Assembly: GCF_039543385.1 (NCBI RefSeq)
Contig: NZ_BAABJQ010000025.1
Location: forward strand, 62,001-126,000
From: Rugosimonospora acidiphila
Lineage (GTDB): Bacteria; Actinomycetota; Actinomycetes; Mycobacteriales; Micromonosporaceae
Direction: 5' to 3'
Length of the DNA stretch: 64,000 bases
In this document: in pieces, positions 54,356 to 62,645 of the stretch
Layout: each line of letters starts with the position of its first letter
Position numbering within the stretch: position 1 is the stretch's first letter
Position numbers and translations under genes: made by a program
The notes under the pieces: generated by a model
Database searches by the model: none
What the model was told of the DNA's origin: nothing
What the model saw: the letters and a program-made list of their open reading frames with translations, nothing else

Positions 54356-55258
54356 ATGGCGAACCCCGCTGACGTGACGGTGGCGTTGCTGACCCCGGTC
54401 GACGAACAGGGGCGGGTCGACCACGTCTCGCTCGAACGGCTGGTGAAGCGGACGCTCGCTGGCGGCGTGACGGGCATCAGCCCGCTCGGCTCGACGGGGG
54501 AGGGCTACAGCCTTCCGCTGTCCGAGCGGCTGGCCGCCACCGACACCGTCGTGCGTACCGTGCCGGACGGTACCCCGGTGATCTGCGGGGTGTTCGCGCA
54601 CAGCCACGAGCAGGCGATCGACGAGATCGCCGCCTACGCGGAGCGGGGTGCCACCGGTGCGCTCCTCGCCCCGCCGAGCTACTACCCGCTCAACGCCGCC
54701 GAGCAGCGCGACTACCTCACCCGGGTCGCCGACGGCTCGGCGCTGCCGCTGATCTTCTACAACATCCCGGCGTTCACCAAGGTCTCGCTCGCGACCGCGG
54801 TGCTCACCGAACTCGCCGCGCACCCGAGGGTGGTCGGCGTGAAGGACTCGTGCAAGGACTTCGGGTACCTCACCAGCCTGCTCGACGCGCTGGCCGCGGC
54901 GGGCGTACCGGCCGAGCGTTTCGGCGTGTTCACCGGGACGGACGCCATGCTGGTCGCCTCGCTGATCGCCGGTGCCCGGGGGACGATCTGCGCGAGCGCC
55001 AACCTCGTCCCCGAACTGCCGGCCGGCATCGCCGCCGCGATCGCCGCGGGCGACCTGGACGAGGCGCGGCGCATCGAGACGAGGCTGCGGCGCATCGTCA
55101 CCGCGTGCCGGCTGGGCGGTACGCCGACCGGGATGAAGGCCGCCGTCGCCGCCGCCGGGATCTGCGACCCGTGGATGGTCTCGCCGCGCCGGCCGCTCGG
55201 CGACGCGGACCGGGCCACCCTGGTCGCGTCCCTGACCGACCTCGGCGTGCTGTCGTAG
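54356..55258 (+). CDS. DapA-superfamily lyase/dehydratase (second copy)
   Basis: 300 residues. Pyruvate-binding loop GSTGEGYSL, active-site Tyr in LIFYNIPAF and Schiff-base Lys in VVGVKDSCKDFGYL. Possible reactions include sugar-acid dehydratase/decarboxylase (5-keto-4-deoxyglucarate type) or a 2-oxo-acid aldolase. Being divergent from the aldehyde dehydrogenase under a shared motif, it may make that enzyme's aldehyde substrate. ATG 54356 has GAGAGG upstream. Confidence 0.9.
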   Translation: MANPADVTVALLTPVDEQGRVDHVSLERLVKRTLAGGVTGISPLGSTGEGYSLPLSERLAATDTVVRTVPDGTPVICGVFAHSHEQAIDEIAAYAERGATGALLAPPSYYPLNAAEQRDYLTRVADGSALPLIFYNIPAFTKVSLATAVLTELAAHPRVVGVKDSCKDFGYLTSLLDALAAAGVPAERFGVFTGTDAMLVASLIAGARGTICASANLVPELPAGIAAAIAAGDLDEARRIETRLRRIVTACRLGGTPTGMKAAVAAAGICDPWMVSPRRPLGDADRATLVASLTDLGVLS

Positions 55259-55266
55259 TTGCCTCG

Positions 55267-55290
55267 CGGGGGTGGCGCGCGCCGCCCCCG
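55267..55290 (+). terminator. Terminator after the DapA-like gene
   Basis: A compact GC stem (CGGGGGTGGCG pairing with CGCCGCCCCCG, one G-U pair) 8 bp after the stop codon. Confidence 0.65.
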
Positions 55291-55359
55291 TCGCAGCCGC
55301 CCATCCCGAATATGAGTATTCGACCGTATTAACGCCTTCCTTGCGCTTTTCTGATTGTT

Positions 55360-56907
55360 ATGCGGGAAAGCGCGGCGCTCATCCGGTCGCGGGGACGGCG
55401 CCCGGGCCACCCGGCCGCCGCCCCGCTCGGCCCGGCCCTGGCCGGCGCGGCGGTCGTCGGCCTGGCGGTGCTCGGTCCGGTGGCGCTCGGTCCTGTGGGG
55501 CCCGGCCCGGTCGCCCCCACCGGGCTCGTCGGGCCGCCGCCCGGCGCGCCCGCCTACCGGGAAGCGTCGCTGGCCGCCGCCGACCCGCGGCTGGACGCCG
55601 CGGACGTGTACGCGTTCGTCAGCCCGGAGGACCAGGACACGGTGACGCTGATCGCCGACTGGCAGCCGTTCGAGATTCCGGGCGGCGGGGGACCGGACTT
55701 CTACTCGTTCCTGCCCGGGGCGCACTACGACATCAACGTCGACAGCGACGGCGACGCCCGGCCCGACGTCACGTACCGGTGGGTGTTCACCGACGTGGAC
55801 AAGCGCGGCGGCACCACGTTCCGGTACGACAGCGGGCCGGTTGACGACCTCGACGACCCGGACCTGCTGTTCAAGCAGTCGTACACGCTGACCCAGATCC
55901 GTGACGGCCGCTCCACCACGCTGGTCGGCCACGGCGTGGCGGCGCCGTCGGACACCGGCGCGGCGTCGATGCCGGACTACGCGGGGCTGCGCCGCCAGGC
56001 CATCATGCCGATCAAGGGTGGCGGCCGGGCCTTCGCCGGGCAGGCCGACGATCCGGCCTTCCTGGATCTGCGCCTGTTCGATCGGTTCTACGGCGGGGAC
56101 CTGTCCGAACGCGGCCGCGACGGCCTGGCCGGGTACAACGTGCAGACGATCGCGCTGCAGGTGCCCAAGTCCGACGTGGCAATGGGCGGCGACCCGGGGC
56201 GCAACCCGGTCATCGGCGTGTGGAGCTCCGCCGGGCGGCCCAGCCAACCGCCGGCACCCGGGCAGACCGCCCCGTCCGGCGGCATGGTGCAGGTGTCGCG
56301 GATGGGAAACCCCCTGATCAATCAGATCATCTCGACGGCCGACATGAAGGACGCCTTCGACGGCAGTCCGCCCGACCAGGACGCGCAGAACCAGGCGCTG
56401 CTGGGCAGGATCACCGATCCCGAGGTGCCCAGGCTGCTGGAGTCGAGCTACGGGATACCGGCGCCGGCGGCGCCGCGCAACGACCTGGCCGAGATCTTCC
56501 TGACCGGCCTGGCGAAGGAGGCGCCCACGCTGGATGGCACGGTGGCGCCGATCCCGACCGACCTCAACGGCCAGGTCCTCAACCGCGACATGGAGAGCGC
56601 GGCGGTCGTACCCGCCGAGGAACTGCGGCTGAACCTGGGCGTACCGGTGACCGCGCAGCCGCGGCGGCTTGGCGTGCTGGCAGGCGACGACCAGGGGTTT
56701 CCCAACGGGCGGCGGCTGACCGACGACGTGGTCGACATCGAGCTGCAGGAGCTGGAGGGTGCCGCGCAGACCGGCACGCGGGTGTCGCGGCTGGCCGCCG
56801 GCGACAAGGTCAACGCCAATGACCTGCCGTTCGGCGACCAGTTCCCGTACGTGGCGCTGCCCCACGACCGACCCGCGGACCCGTCGGGCGGCGGGGTCAC
56901 GTCGTGA
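55360..56907 (+). CDS. DUF4331 domain protein, exported
   Basis: 515 residues. An N-terminal Arg-rich stretch and hydrophobic segment (about 25-55) suggest export or membrane anchoring. The DUF4331 domain starts near residue 65 (YREASLAAADPRLDAADVYAFVSPED) and contains an Asp-rich calcium-like loop YDINVDSDGDARPD near residue 130. The C-terminus GFPNGRRLTDDVVDIELQELEG is typical. Function is unknown. Its stop overlaps the convergent MarR gene end by 11 bp. It looks unrelated to the flanking catabolic genes. Confidence 0.88.
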   Translation: MRESAALIRSRGRRPGHPAAAPLGPALAGAAVVGLAVLGPVALGPVGPGPVAPTGLVGPPPGAPAYREASLAAADPRLDAADVYAFVSPEDQDTVTLIADWQPFEIPGGGGPDFYSFLPGAHYDINVDSDGDARPDVTYRWVFTDVDKRGGTTFRYDSGPVDDLDDPDLLFKQSYTLTQIRDGRSTTLVGHGVAAPSDTGAASMPDYAGLRRQAIMPIKGGGRAFAGQADDPAFLDLRLFDRFYGGDLSERGRDGLAGYNVQTIALQVPKSDVAMGGDPGRNPVIGVWSSAGRPSQPPAPGQTAPSGGMVQVSRMGNPLINQIISTADMKDAFDGSPPDQDAQNQALLGRITDPEVPRLLESSYGIPAPAAPRNDLAEIFLTGLAKEAPTLDGTVAPIPTDLNGQVLNRDMESAAVVPAEELRLNLGVPVTAQPRRLGVLAGDDQGFPNGRRLTDDVVDIELQELEGAAQTGTRVSRLAAGDKVNANDLPFGDQFPYVALPHDRPADPSGGGVTS

Positions 56908-57343
56908 GCGTGGAGCCCGCCGACTTCAGCTCGTCGGCGAGCGCCTCCAGCGCCGCCAGCGCCGCGGACAGGGTGTCGACGGTGGCGGCCGGCAGCCGGT
57001 CGAGGCAGTCCGAGACGACCTTGGTGCGTAGGTCGCGGAGGCGATCGTGTACCAGCTGGCCCGCGGGTGTGATCTCCACCCGGACCGCGCGCAGGTCGGC
57101 TGGGTCGGACAGCCGGCGGATCAGCCCGTCGTCGTCCAGCCGGCGCACGATCCGGGACAGCATGCTCGGGTTGAGTCCCTCGAGTTCGCCGAGCTCAGCG
57201 AGGCCGATCGGCCCCCGGACCGCGACCAGTCCGAGCACCGAGGCCTGGCTCGGGGTGAGCCCCTCGCCGGTCGACGTCACGTTCAGCTGCCGGGCGAGCC
57301 TGCCGATGACTCTTCGCAGGCGGGCCACGTGTTCGGCCTCCAT
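56897..57343 (-). CDS. MarR-family regulator
   Basis: 148 residues with winged helix SQASVLGLVAVRGPIGLAELGELEGLNPSMLSRIVRRLDDDGLIRRLSDPADLRAVRVEITPAG (about residues 33-95) and C-terminal dimer helices. ATG 57343 follows GGGGAG. It is divergent from an MFS exporter across an inverted repeat, the usual efflux-control arrangement. Confidence 0.93.
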   Translation of the reverse strand: MEAEHVARLRRVIGRLARQLNVTSTGEGLTPSQASVLGLVAVRGPIGLAELGELEGLNPSMLSRIVRRLDDDGLIRRLSDPADLRAVRVEITPAGQLVHDRLRDLRTKVVSDCLDRLPAATVDTLSAALAALEALADELKSAGSTLTT

Positions 57344-57358
57344 CACAGCTCCCCAAGG

Positions 57359-57384
57359 TTGATTGCTTGTCGGCAAGCAATTAA
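57359..57384. promoter_or_regulatory. MarR operator-like inverted repeat
   Basis: TTGATTGCTTG (57359-57369) and CAAGCAATTAA (57374-57384) match in 10 of 11 positions around TCGG. The site lies 16 bp upstream of the MarR start and 104 bp before the exporter start. Confidence 0.75.
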
Positions 57385-57487
57385 TATCGCAGATCATGGG
57401 CTCCACTGAACCAACGGGGCGGAGACCCCACCCCGAACCATTTCCCACGTCTGCGATGAAACGGCCGGATCCCCAGCCTGATCCGGC

Positions 57488-58924
57488 GTGAGCAGGGTCG
57501 AGTCGGACCAGCGGATCGTCGGCGGGCGCACGAGTGCCGCCGGACCCACTCCGACCGATGCCCTGCCCGAAGTTCTGCCTCACCGCCGTCTGATCTTCGC
57601 GATCGTGTCGATAGCGCTGTTCATGAGCTCGATCGACCAGACGATCGTGGCCACCGCCTTGCCGGCCATCGAACACGATTTCAGCGCTCACATCAACTGG
57701 AGCGGCTGGACCATCACGATCTACGCCCTCGGGCAGGTCATGGCCATGCCGCTCGCCGGGAAGATCAGCGATCAGTTCGGCCGCAAGAAGGTCTTCCTGA
57801 TCGCCGCCGTCGTGTTCATCGCCGCGTCGTTGTCCTGCGGCTTCGCCACCAACATCCAGACCCTGGTGGTACTGCGGGCGGTGCAGGCGATCGGCGGCGG
57901 TGCCTTCATGCCCTCGGCCACCGGGATCGTCTCCGACCACTTCGGTAAGGACCGCGACCGGGCGCTCGGCATGTTCAGCAGCATCTTCCCGATCGGCGGC
58001 ATCGTCGGGCCGATCATCGGAGGCGCCTTCGTGGCCGCCTGGTCCTGGCGCGGTATCTTCCTGGTCAACGTGCCGATCGGGATCGTGCTCATCGTGTTGG
58101 CCACGATCTTCATTCCGCGCGGCGTGACCCGGCGTACCGCCCGTACCGACCTGCGCGGCGTGCTGCTGCTCGGCCTGCTGATCCTCTCCGCGATGTTCGG
58201 CATCACTTACCTCGGCAGCGCCAGCGTCTCGCTGGACAGTCCCGTCTTCCTGGGCTCCGAGGCGGTCGCCCTCGTCGCCGCCTGGCTGTTCGTGCGGCAC
58301 TCGCGCACGTACCCGGCGCCGTTCATCCCGTTCCAGCTGCTGCGCGGCCGGGGCTTCGGGACGATGAACCTGATCAACCTGCTGTACGGCGCGGCGGCGC
58401 TCGGATTCGGCGCGCTGGTGCCGCTGTACGCCGAGAACCGGTTCGGGATCACCGCGCTCGCGGCCGGTACGCTGCTGACCGCCCGCGCGGTGGGCATGAT
58501 CTGCGTGGCCGCGCTGGCGGTCGCCGCCCTGCGGCGCACCGGGTACCAGCTGCCGATGATCGTCGGGTTCGTCGTCGTGGCCGGCGGGCTGGCCCTGATG
58601 TCGACCACCCCCCGGGGCCTGACGCCGTACCTGTGGCTCGCGGTCGCCGCGGCCATCACCGGCGTCGGTATGGGCATGTCCACCCCGGCCTCGAACAACG
58701 CCAGCATGCAGCTGGCCCCCGACCAGGTGGCGGCGATCGCCGGGCTGCGCGGCATGTTCCGGCAGTCGGGCGCCATCATGGCGGTCTCGGTGACGACGAC
58801 GATCGTGGCGCGCAGCGCCGATCCCGGCATCGCGCAGGCGCACATCTTCGCGGCCTTCGCCGGGCTGCTGATCTTGGCGATCCCGCTGGTGTTCCTGGTG
58901 CCCGACCATCGGGGCAGCTGGTGA
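57488..58924 (+). CDS. DHA2-type MFS exporter
   Basis: 478 residues. TM1 has the acidic DQT motif (FMSSIDQTIVATALPAIE), motif A KISDQFGRKKVFLIA, and motif C GGIVGPIIGGAFVAAWSWRGIFLVNVPIG. About 13-14 membrane segments. It probably exports drugs under control of the divergent MarR. GTG 57488 is the only start close to TM1 and has no strong ribosome-binding site. Confidence 0.92.
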   Translation: MSRVESDQRIVGGRTSAAGPTPTDALPEVLPHRRLIFAIVSIALFMSSIDQTIVATALPAIEHDFSAHINWSGWTITIYALGQVMAMPLAGKISDQFGRKKVFLIAAVVFIAASLSCGFATNIQTLVVLRAVQAIGGGAFMPSATGIVSDHFGKDRDRALGMFSSIFPIGGIVGPIIGGAFVAAWSWRGIFLVNVPIGIVLIVLATIFIPRGVTRRTARTDLRGVLLLGLLILSAMFGITYLGSASVSLDSPVFLGSEAVALVAAWLFVRHSRTYPAPFIPFQLLRGRGFGTMNLINLLYGAAALGFGALVPLYAENRFGITALAAGTLLTARAVGMICVAALAVAALRRTGYQLPMIVGFVVVAGGLALMSTTPRGLTPYLWLAVAAAITGVGMGMSTPASNNASMQLAPDQVAAIAGLRGMFRQSGAIMAVSVTTTIVARSADPGIAQAHIFAAFAGLLILAIPLVFLVPDHRGSW

Positions 58925-58983
58925 GCGCGCCCGCGCCCTGATCCTCGGTCGCGGCCCGCGCCCGGGTCCGCCTACGAACGACC

Positions 58984-59027
58984 GACCGGCCGGTTCGAGA
59001 CGCGCGACGCGTCCGGGCCGGCCGGTC
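58984..59027 (+). terminator. Terminator hairpin after the MFS gene
   Basis: GACCGGCCGG (58984-58993) and CCGGCCGGTC (59018-59027) form a perfect 10-bp stem with a 24-base loop, 60 bp beyond the stop. The rest of 58925-59176 contains only GTATAC-type site E. Confidence 0.6.
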
Positions 59028-59112
59028 TCGTGTACCCGCGGCTTCGCGCCCGCCGGTTCGTGTCTTGGCTCCGTCCCCGGCAGCCGTTCGTCCCGACGAC
59101 ATATTCGCTACA

Positions 59113-59127
59113 GTATGCAAAATACCG
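59113..59127. promoter_or_regulatory. GTATAC-motif site E
   Basis: GTATGCAAAATACCG resembles the left 13 bases of site A (GTATGCA-N2-ATAC) and lies 50-64 bp before the hydratase start. Confidence 0.5.
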
Positions 59128-59176
59128 AGCGCCGGGAGTCAACGGCTGCCGGCGCGGAGCGAAGGGACCACGCCGA

Positions 59177-59962
59177 ATGAACTCCGATCACAGCGCCGCC
59201 GCCGACGTCATGTACGCCGCGGCGCAGGCCGGCCGCCTCGATCCGGGGCGGGCGGAGGTGTTCGACCGGTACGACGGCGCCTCGGTCGTCGACGGTGAGG
59301 CGATCCAATTGGCCGTGCTCGACCGTCACCGGCAGGCCGGCCAGCGGGTGGGCGGCTGGAAGGTCGGGCTCACCTCGCGGGACGGCCGCGACAGCATGGG
59401 CGCCGGCGTCCGGCCGTTCGGCTTCGTGCTGGCCGGCCGGGTGCTGGCCTCCGGTGCCGAGGTGTCGCTGTCGGCGATGGGTACCCCGTCGGTCGAGCCC
59501 GAGATCTGCCTGACCATCGGCGAGCGGTTGAGCGGCACCGACGTCACCGTAGAACAGGCGCGCGCCGCGGTCGTCTCGGTCGCCGCCTCGTTCGAGGTGC
59601 TGGAGAAGCGCGTTCCCGGCGAGCTTCGCCGGCCCGTGATCCGGGTGGCCGACGCGCTGGGCCAGTGGGGGATAGTGGTCGGCCCCGAGCACCCGGCCGG
59701 CGTGGCGCTGGACTCGCTCACGGTCGGGCTGCTGCGCGACGGCGAGCCGGTCGGCACCGCGACGTCGACCCCGGACATCCTCGACGACCCGTACCTGTCG
59801 CTGACCCGCGCCTGCCGCGAGCTGGCGCGCTTCGGCCTCGCCCTGGAGCCGGGCCAGCGCGTGATCACCGGTTCCCTGCTGCCGCCCGCGGTCGTCAGCG
59901 GACCCGGCGAGTGGCGGGCGAGCTTCGGGCCGATCGGCGAGGTGGCCGTCCGTTTCGTCTAG
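59177..59962 (+). CDS. 2-keto-4-pentenoate hydratase-like protein (MhpD/FAH superfamily)
   Basis: 261 residues. Family motifs: GGWKVGLTSRDGRDSMGAGVRPFGFVLAGRVL, VEPEICLTIGERL (metal-binding E-x-E) and ITGSLLPPAVVSGPGEWRASFGPIGEVAVRFV. Such enzymes hydrate 2-hydroxy-2,4-dienoates in meta-cleavage routes; relatives decarboxylate 4-oxalocrotonate or dehydrate sugar acids. ATG 59177 has AAGGGA upstream. It stands alone downstream of site E. Confidence 0.92.
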   Translation: MNSDHSAAADVMYAAAQAGRLDPGRAEVFDRYDGASVVDGEAIQLAVLDRHRQAGQRVGGWKVGLTSRDGRDSMGAGVRPFGFVLAGRVLASGAEVSLSAMGTPSVEPEICLTIGERLSGTDVTVEQARAAVVSVAASFEVLEKRVPGELRRPVIRVADALGQWGIVVGPEHPAGVALDSLTVGLLRDGEPVGTATSTPDILDDPYLSLTRACRELARFGLALEPGQRVITGSLLPPAVVSGPGEWRASFGPIGEVAVRFV

Positions 59963-60028
59963 CCGCGCCCGATCGGCGGTCCGGCCGGTCCGGGAATCCG
60001 TCCCCGGGTCTCTGTATTTTTGTAGTTA

Positions 60029-60047
60029 GTGTGGTGTATACAGAGGA
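60029..60047. promoter_or_regulatory. GTATAC-motif site F
   Basis: GTGTGGTGTATACAGAGGA matches site D at 15 of 19 positions, including GTATACAGAGGA. It is about 440 bp before tctC and 67 bp after the hydratase stop. Confidence 0.6.
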
Positions 60048-60380
60048 CCTAACGAACGTTTGACATTCCCCGGAGAGGGCGGTGGCGTGGGGCCGCAGGA
60101 GTTCGTGACGTCGTCGAGAGCACCGTGCGCTGGCCGGATGCTCCTCGATCCCCGATCCGTGACCGGGGCTCGAACTCCCGCGGCCGACCGGCGTTGGGGA
60201 GACCCCGCGCCGTTCGCCGGCGGATCAGGGGCGGGATTGCCACGCTCACCGCGCCCGGGTCAAGCAACCTGTTCCACCTTGGGGGACCCCGTCGTGGGTC
60301 GCTCGATGGCTGCCTACCTGCGGCAATGGTCGTTCCCGAGTCCGTGAGGTTTCGACTCGGAAAACTATTGCCTGGCCGGA

Positions 60381-60388
60381 GTATACAG
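60381..60388. promoter_or_regulatory. GTATAC-motif site G
   Basis: GTATACAG, followed by CTACTGTCTAC which adds partial symmetry (ACAGTCTACTGT). It is about 100 bp before the tctC start and could overlap its promoter. Confidence 0.45.
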
Positions 60389-60489
60389 TCTACTGTCTAC
60401 CGCATTGCAGAGTCGGCATGTGATCTCGCTGGCTTCGTGATGACCGGACGCTTGCTTGTTCGAAGCGACCATCCGCTGAGAGGAAATTG

Positions 60490-61623
60490 ATGAAATCCAT
60501 TGTTTCCACCCCGCGTCGCCGCATCGTTTCCATCGCAAAGCCCGCGCGAGTAGCGCTGTCGGCGTTGGTTCTGGCCGGTGGCCTGGCGGGTTGTGCGCAG
60601 AAGGCGGACTCGAGCACCGGCTCGGGGGCCTCGGGTGCGTCGGCCGCGTCGGCCTCTCCCGATCCGCAGTATTACAGCGGTAAGACGATCACCTGGGACG
60701 TTCCGGGTGCGCCCGGTGCGAGCTTCTACACGACCGCGACGATCCTCGGACCGCTGGTCGGTAAGTATTTGCACGCCACCGTCAACATCGTCTCGATCCC
60801 GGCCGGCGCCACCATCGCCGGCCAGAACCAGGCCGCCGCCGCTCCGAACAACGGCCTGACGATCGGGACCCTGAACGTCAGCGCGAACGTCTCCAACGCC
60901 GCCACCAAGCAGCCGGGGATCAACTTCGACATGCGCAAGGAGGCCTTCATCGCCGGCCTCCCGATCAACCCCGACGTCGTGGTGGTGCAGCCGAACTCGA
61001 AGTACAAGACCTTCGACGACCTGGTCAAGGCCGCGCCGTCGGTGAAGTCGGCGGACTACTCCGGATCGATCGACATCCTGCAGAAGGGTGTCTTCGGCGC
61101 CTACGGGATCAAGGCCAAGCTGATCTCCGGGTACGCCAGCGTGCCGGACCAGGTCGCCGGGTTCCTGCGCGGCGACGCGGAGTTCGCCGTCAACCAGGTC
61201 CCCGGGCTGGCCTCCTCGATCGCCGCGGGTAAGGCCCGGCCGCTGCTGGTGACCTCGCCGATCCCGGCGGGCACCGCGGGCTACGCCCAGCTCAAGGACG
61301 TGCCGGACATCGCGACGTACGCCGCGCAGCACAAGCCCCAGACGGCCCAGCAGCAGCAGGCGCTGCAGGCCATGCTGGCCCTGTTCGGCGCCAAGGCCGT
61401 CAACCAGGTCGTCTTCTCCCCGGCCGGTACCCCGCCCGGCGCGGTGGCCTCGCTGGCCGCGGCGTTCAAGTCCGCGATCAACGACCAGGGTGCCCAGAAG
61501 GCGTTCATCAACGCCAACCTGTCTCCCGGCTACCTGTCGCCGGCCGACACCGCGGCAGCGATCGATCAGGACATCAGTCTCCAGGGCGCCATCTCCAACG
61601 CGGTGACCGGTTACAAGAGCTGA
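60490..61623 (+). CDS. tctC: Tripartite tricarboxylate transporter solute-binding lipoprotein (TctC/Bug family)
   Basis: 377 residues. Signal peptide with lipobox LAGC near residue 36. The Bug fold is indicated by YYSGKTITWDVPGAPGASFYTTATILGPLVGKYL, PAGATIAGQNQAA, VVVQPNSKYKTFDDLVKAA and a C-terminal NANLSPGYLSPAD segment. Bug proteins capture carboxylic acids (citrate, aromatic acids, glutamate) for TctAB permeases. ATG 60490 has GAGAGG upstream. A stem-loop and a cupin gene separate it from tctA. Confidence 0.9.
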   Translation: MKSIVSTPRRRIVSIAKPARVALSALVLAGGLAGCAQKADSSTGSGASGASAASASPDPQYYSGKTITWDVPGAPGASFYTTATILGPLVGKYLHATVNIVSIPAGATIAGQNQAAAAPNNGLTIGTLNVSANVSNAATKQPGINFDMRKEAFIAGLPINPDVVVVQPNSKYKTFDDLVKAAPSVKSADYSGSIDILQKGVFGAYGIKAKLISGYASVPDQVAGFLRGDAEFAVNQVPGLASSIAAGKARPLLVTSPIPAGTAGYAQLKDVPDIATYAAQHKPQTAQQQQALQAMLALFGAKAVNQVVFSPAGTPPGAVASLAAAFKSAINDQGAQKAFINANLSPGYLSPADTAAAIDQDISLQGAISNAVTGYKS

Positions 61624-61630
61624 TCTGGGT

Positions 61631-61668
61631 GGGTCCGGGGGAGCCGCGGTGGCGGCGCCCCCGGACCC
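61631..61668 (+). terminator. Strong hairpin after tctC
   Basis: GGGTCCGGGGG (61631-61641) and CCCCCGGACCC (61658-61668) pair perfectly, with four further pairs (GCCG/CGGC) inside after one mismatch. It lies 8 bp beyond the tctC stop, so it may be a partial terminator or an mRNA stabiliser. Confidence 0.75.
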
Positions 61669-61709
61669 CTCCGGTGAATCCGACCCGAACTCGTGAGACT
61701 GAGGATGCT

Positions 61710-62561
61710 ATGAAGATCAATCACGCCGACCTCGCGGACAGCTTCTACGAGGTCGCCGGCAACATCCGCAGCGGGGAGCGCACCGTCAAGGCCCTGCTGA
61801 CCGGCCGGGAGAACGCCGCGGACAACTACAAGCTGGCGTACTCCTACGGCGAGAAGGGCTCCGAGTGGGCCACGCCCCGCCACCGGCACGCGTTCGAGCA
61901 GGTGCGCCACCCGCTGGAGGGCGACTACTCGATCGGAAAGAACAAGGTCCTGCGCGCCGGCTGGGTCGGCTACTTCCCCGAGTCGGCCTACTACGGCCCG
62001 CAGGTGATGAGCCCGAACCTCAAGATGGTCGTGCTGCAGTACGGCGGCCCGAGCGGGCGGGGCTTCTACAGCATCCCGCAGCGCAAGGCGGCCATGGATG
62101 TGCTCAAGACCAAGGGCACGTTCAGCAACGGCATCTTCAGCTGGGTCGACGAGCAGGGCACGCACCACAACCAGGACGCCGGCGAGGCGGTCTGGGAGCA
62201 GATGTTCAACGAGAAGATGGTCTACCCGCCGTCCCGGTACGAAGACCTCATCATGATCAACCCTGCCAACTTTGACTGGATCAAGGACGAGAACGTCCCC
62301 GGCGTCTCGCACAAGCGGCTGGGCACGTTCAGCGAGCGCGACGTACGCATCGGGTTCATCAAGGTGGACGCGGGCGCGTCGCTGCGCTTCGGCGCCGAGC
62401 GCGCGGCCGAGGTGCTGTTCCTGAAGGAGGGCTCGGTCCAGCACGACGGCCAGGCTCACCCGCGGCTCAGCGCGTTCAGCAGCGAGGCGGCCGAGACGCC
62501 GGAGACTCTCGAGGCTCTCGAGCCCACCGAGTTCTTCTACGTCAAGATGCCCACCTTCTAA
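61710..62561 (+). CDS. Cupin-fold protein of unknown function (copy 2)
   Basis: 283 residues, paralogous to the cupin at 48258. Matching blocks: ADNYKLAYSYGEKG, TPRHRHAFEQVRHPLEGD with the H-x-H-x2-E metal motif, GWVGYFPESAYYGPQV, VLQYGGPSGRGFYS, GIFSWVDEQGTHHNQDAGEA and PGVSHKRLGTFSERDVRIGF. The lower conservation of the last 40 residues suggests the core, not the tail, is functional. It lies between tctC and tctA, implying it acts on the imported compound or on its transport. ATG 61710 has GAGG upstream. Confidence 0.88.
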   Translation: MKINHADLADSFYEVAGNIRSGERTVKALLTGRENAADNYKLAYSYGEKGSEWATPRHRHAFEQVRHPLEGDYSIGKNKVLRAGWVGYFPESAYYGPQVMSPNLKMVVLQYGGPSGRGFYSIPQRKAAMDVLKTKGTFSNGIFSWVDEQGTHHNQDAGEAVWEQMFNEKMVYPPSRYEDLIMINPANFDWIKDENVPGVSHKRLGTFSERDVRIGFIKVDAGASLRFGAERAAEVLFLKEGSVQHDGQAHPRLSAFSSEAAETPETLEALEPTEFFYVKMPTF

Positions 62562-62585
62562 AACCAGTCCCACTCCGGCACCGGC

Positions 62586-62600
62586 CCGAAACGATTTCGG
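62586..62600 (+). other. Small hairpin between cupin and tctA
   Basis: CCGAAA-CGA-TTTCGG is a perfect 6-bp stem in the 84-bp gap before tctA. Confidence 0.4.
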
Positions 62601-62645
62601 CCCGCCGCCCCCGAAGCCGATGAGAGTTTAAGGATCGGTTCTGCG

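Larger units (their letters stand above)
59963..60489 (+). other. 527-bp gene-free leader region upstream of tctC
   Basis: No open frame here has coding character. The stretch contains GTATAC-type sites F and G, a hairpin CCGAGTC/GACTCGG (60336-60342 and 60354-60360) and a moderately AT-rich end. A long untranslated leader or a decayed gene are both possible; I cannot assign a riboswitch. Confidence 0.5.

Noticed and set aside
60121..60200. A TTCGAGC-like loop on the minus strand resembling a tRNA T-arm
   Set aside because: The flanking bases do not form the 5-bp T stem, and no anticodon arm, D arm or acceptor stem can be folded around it.
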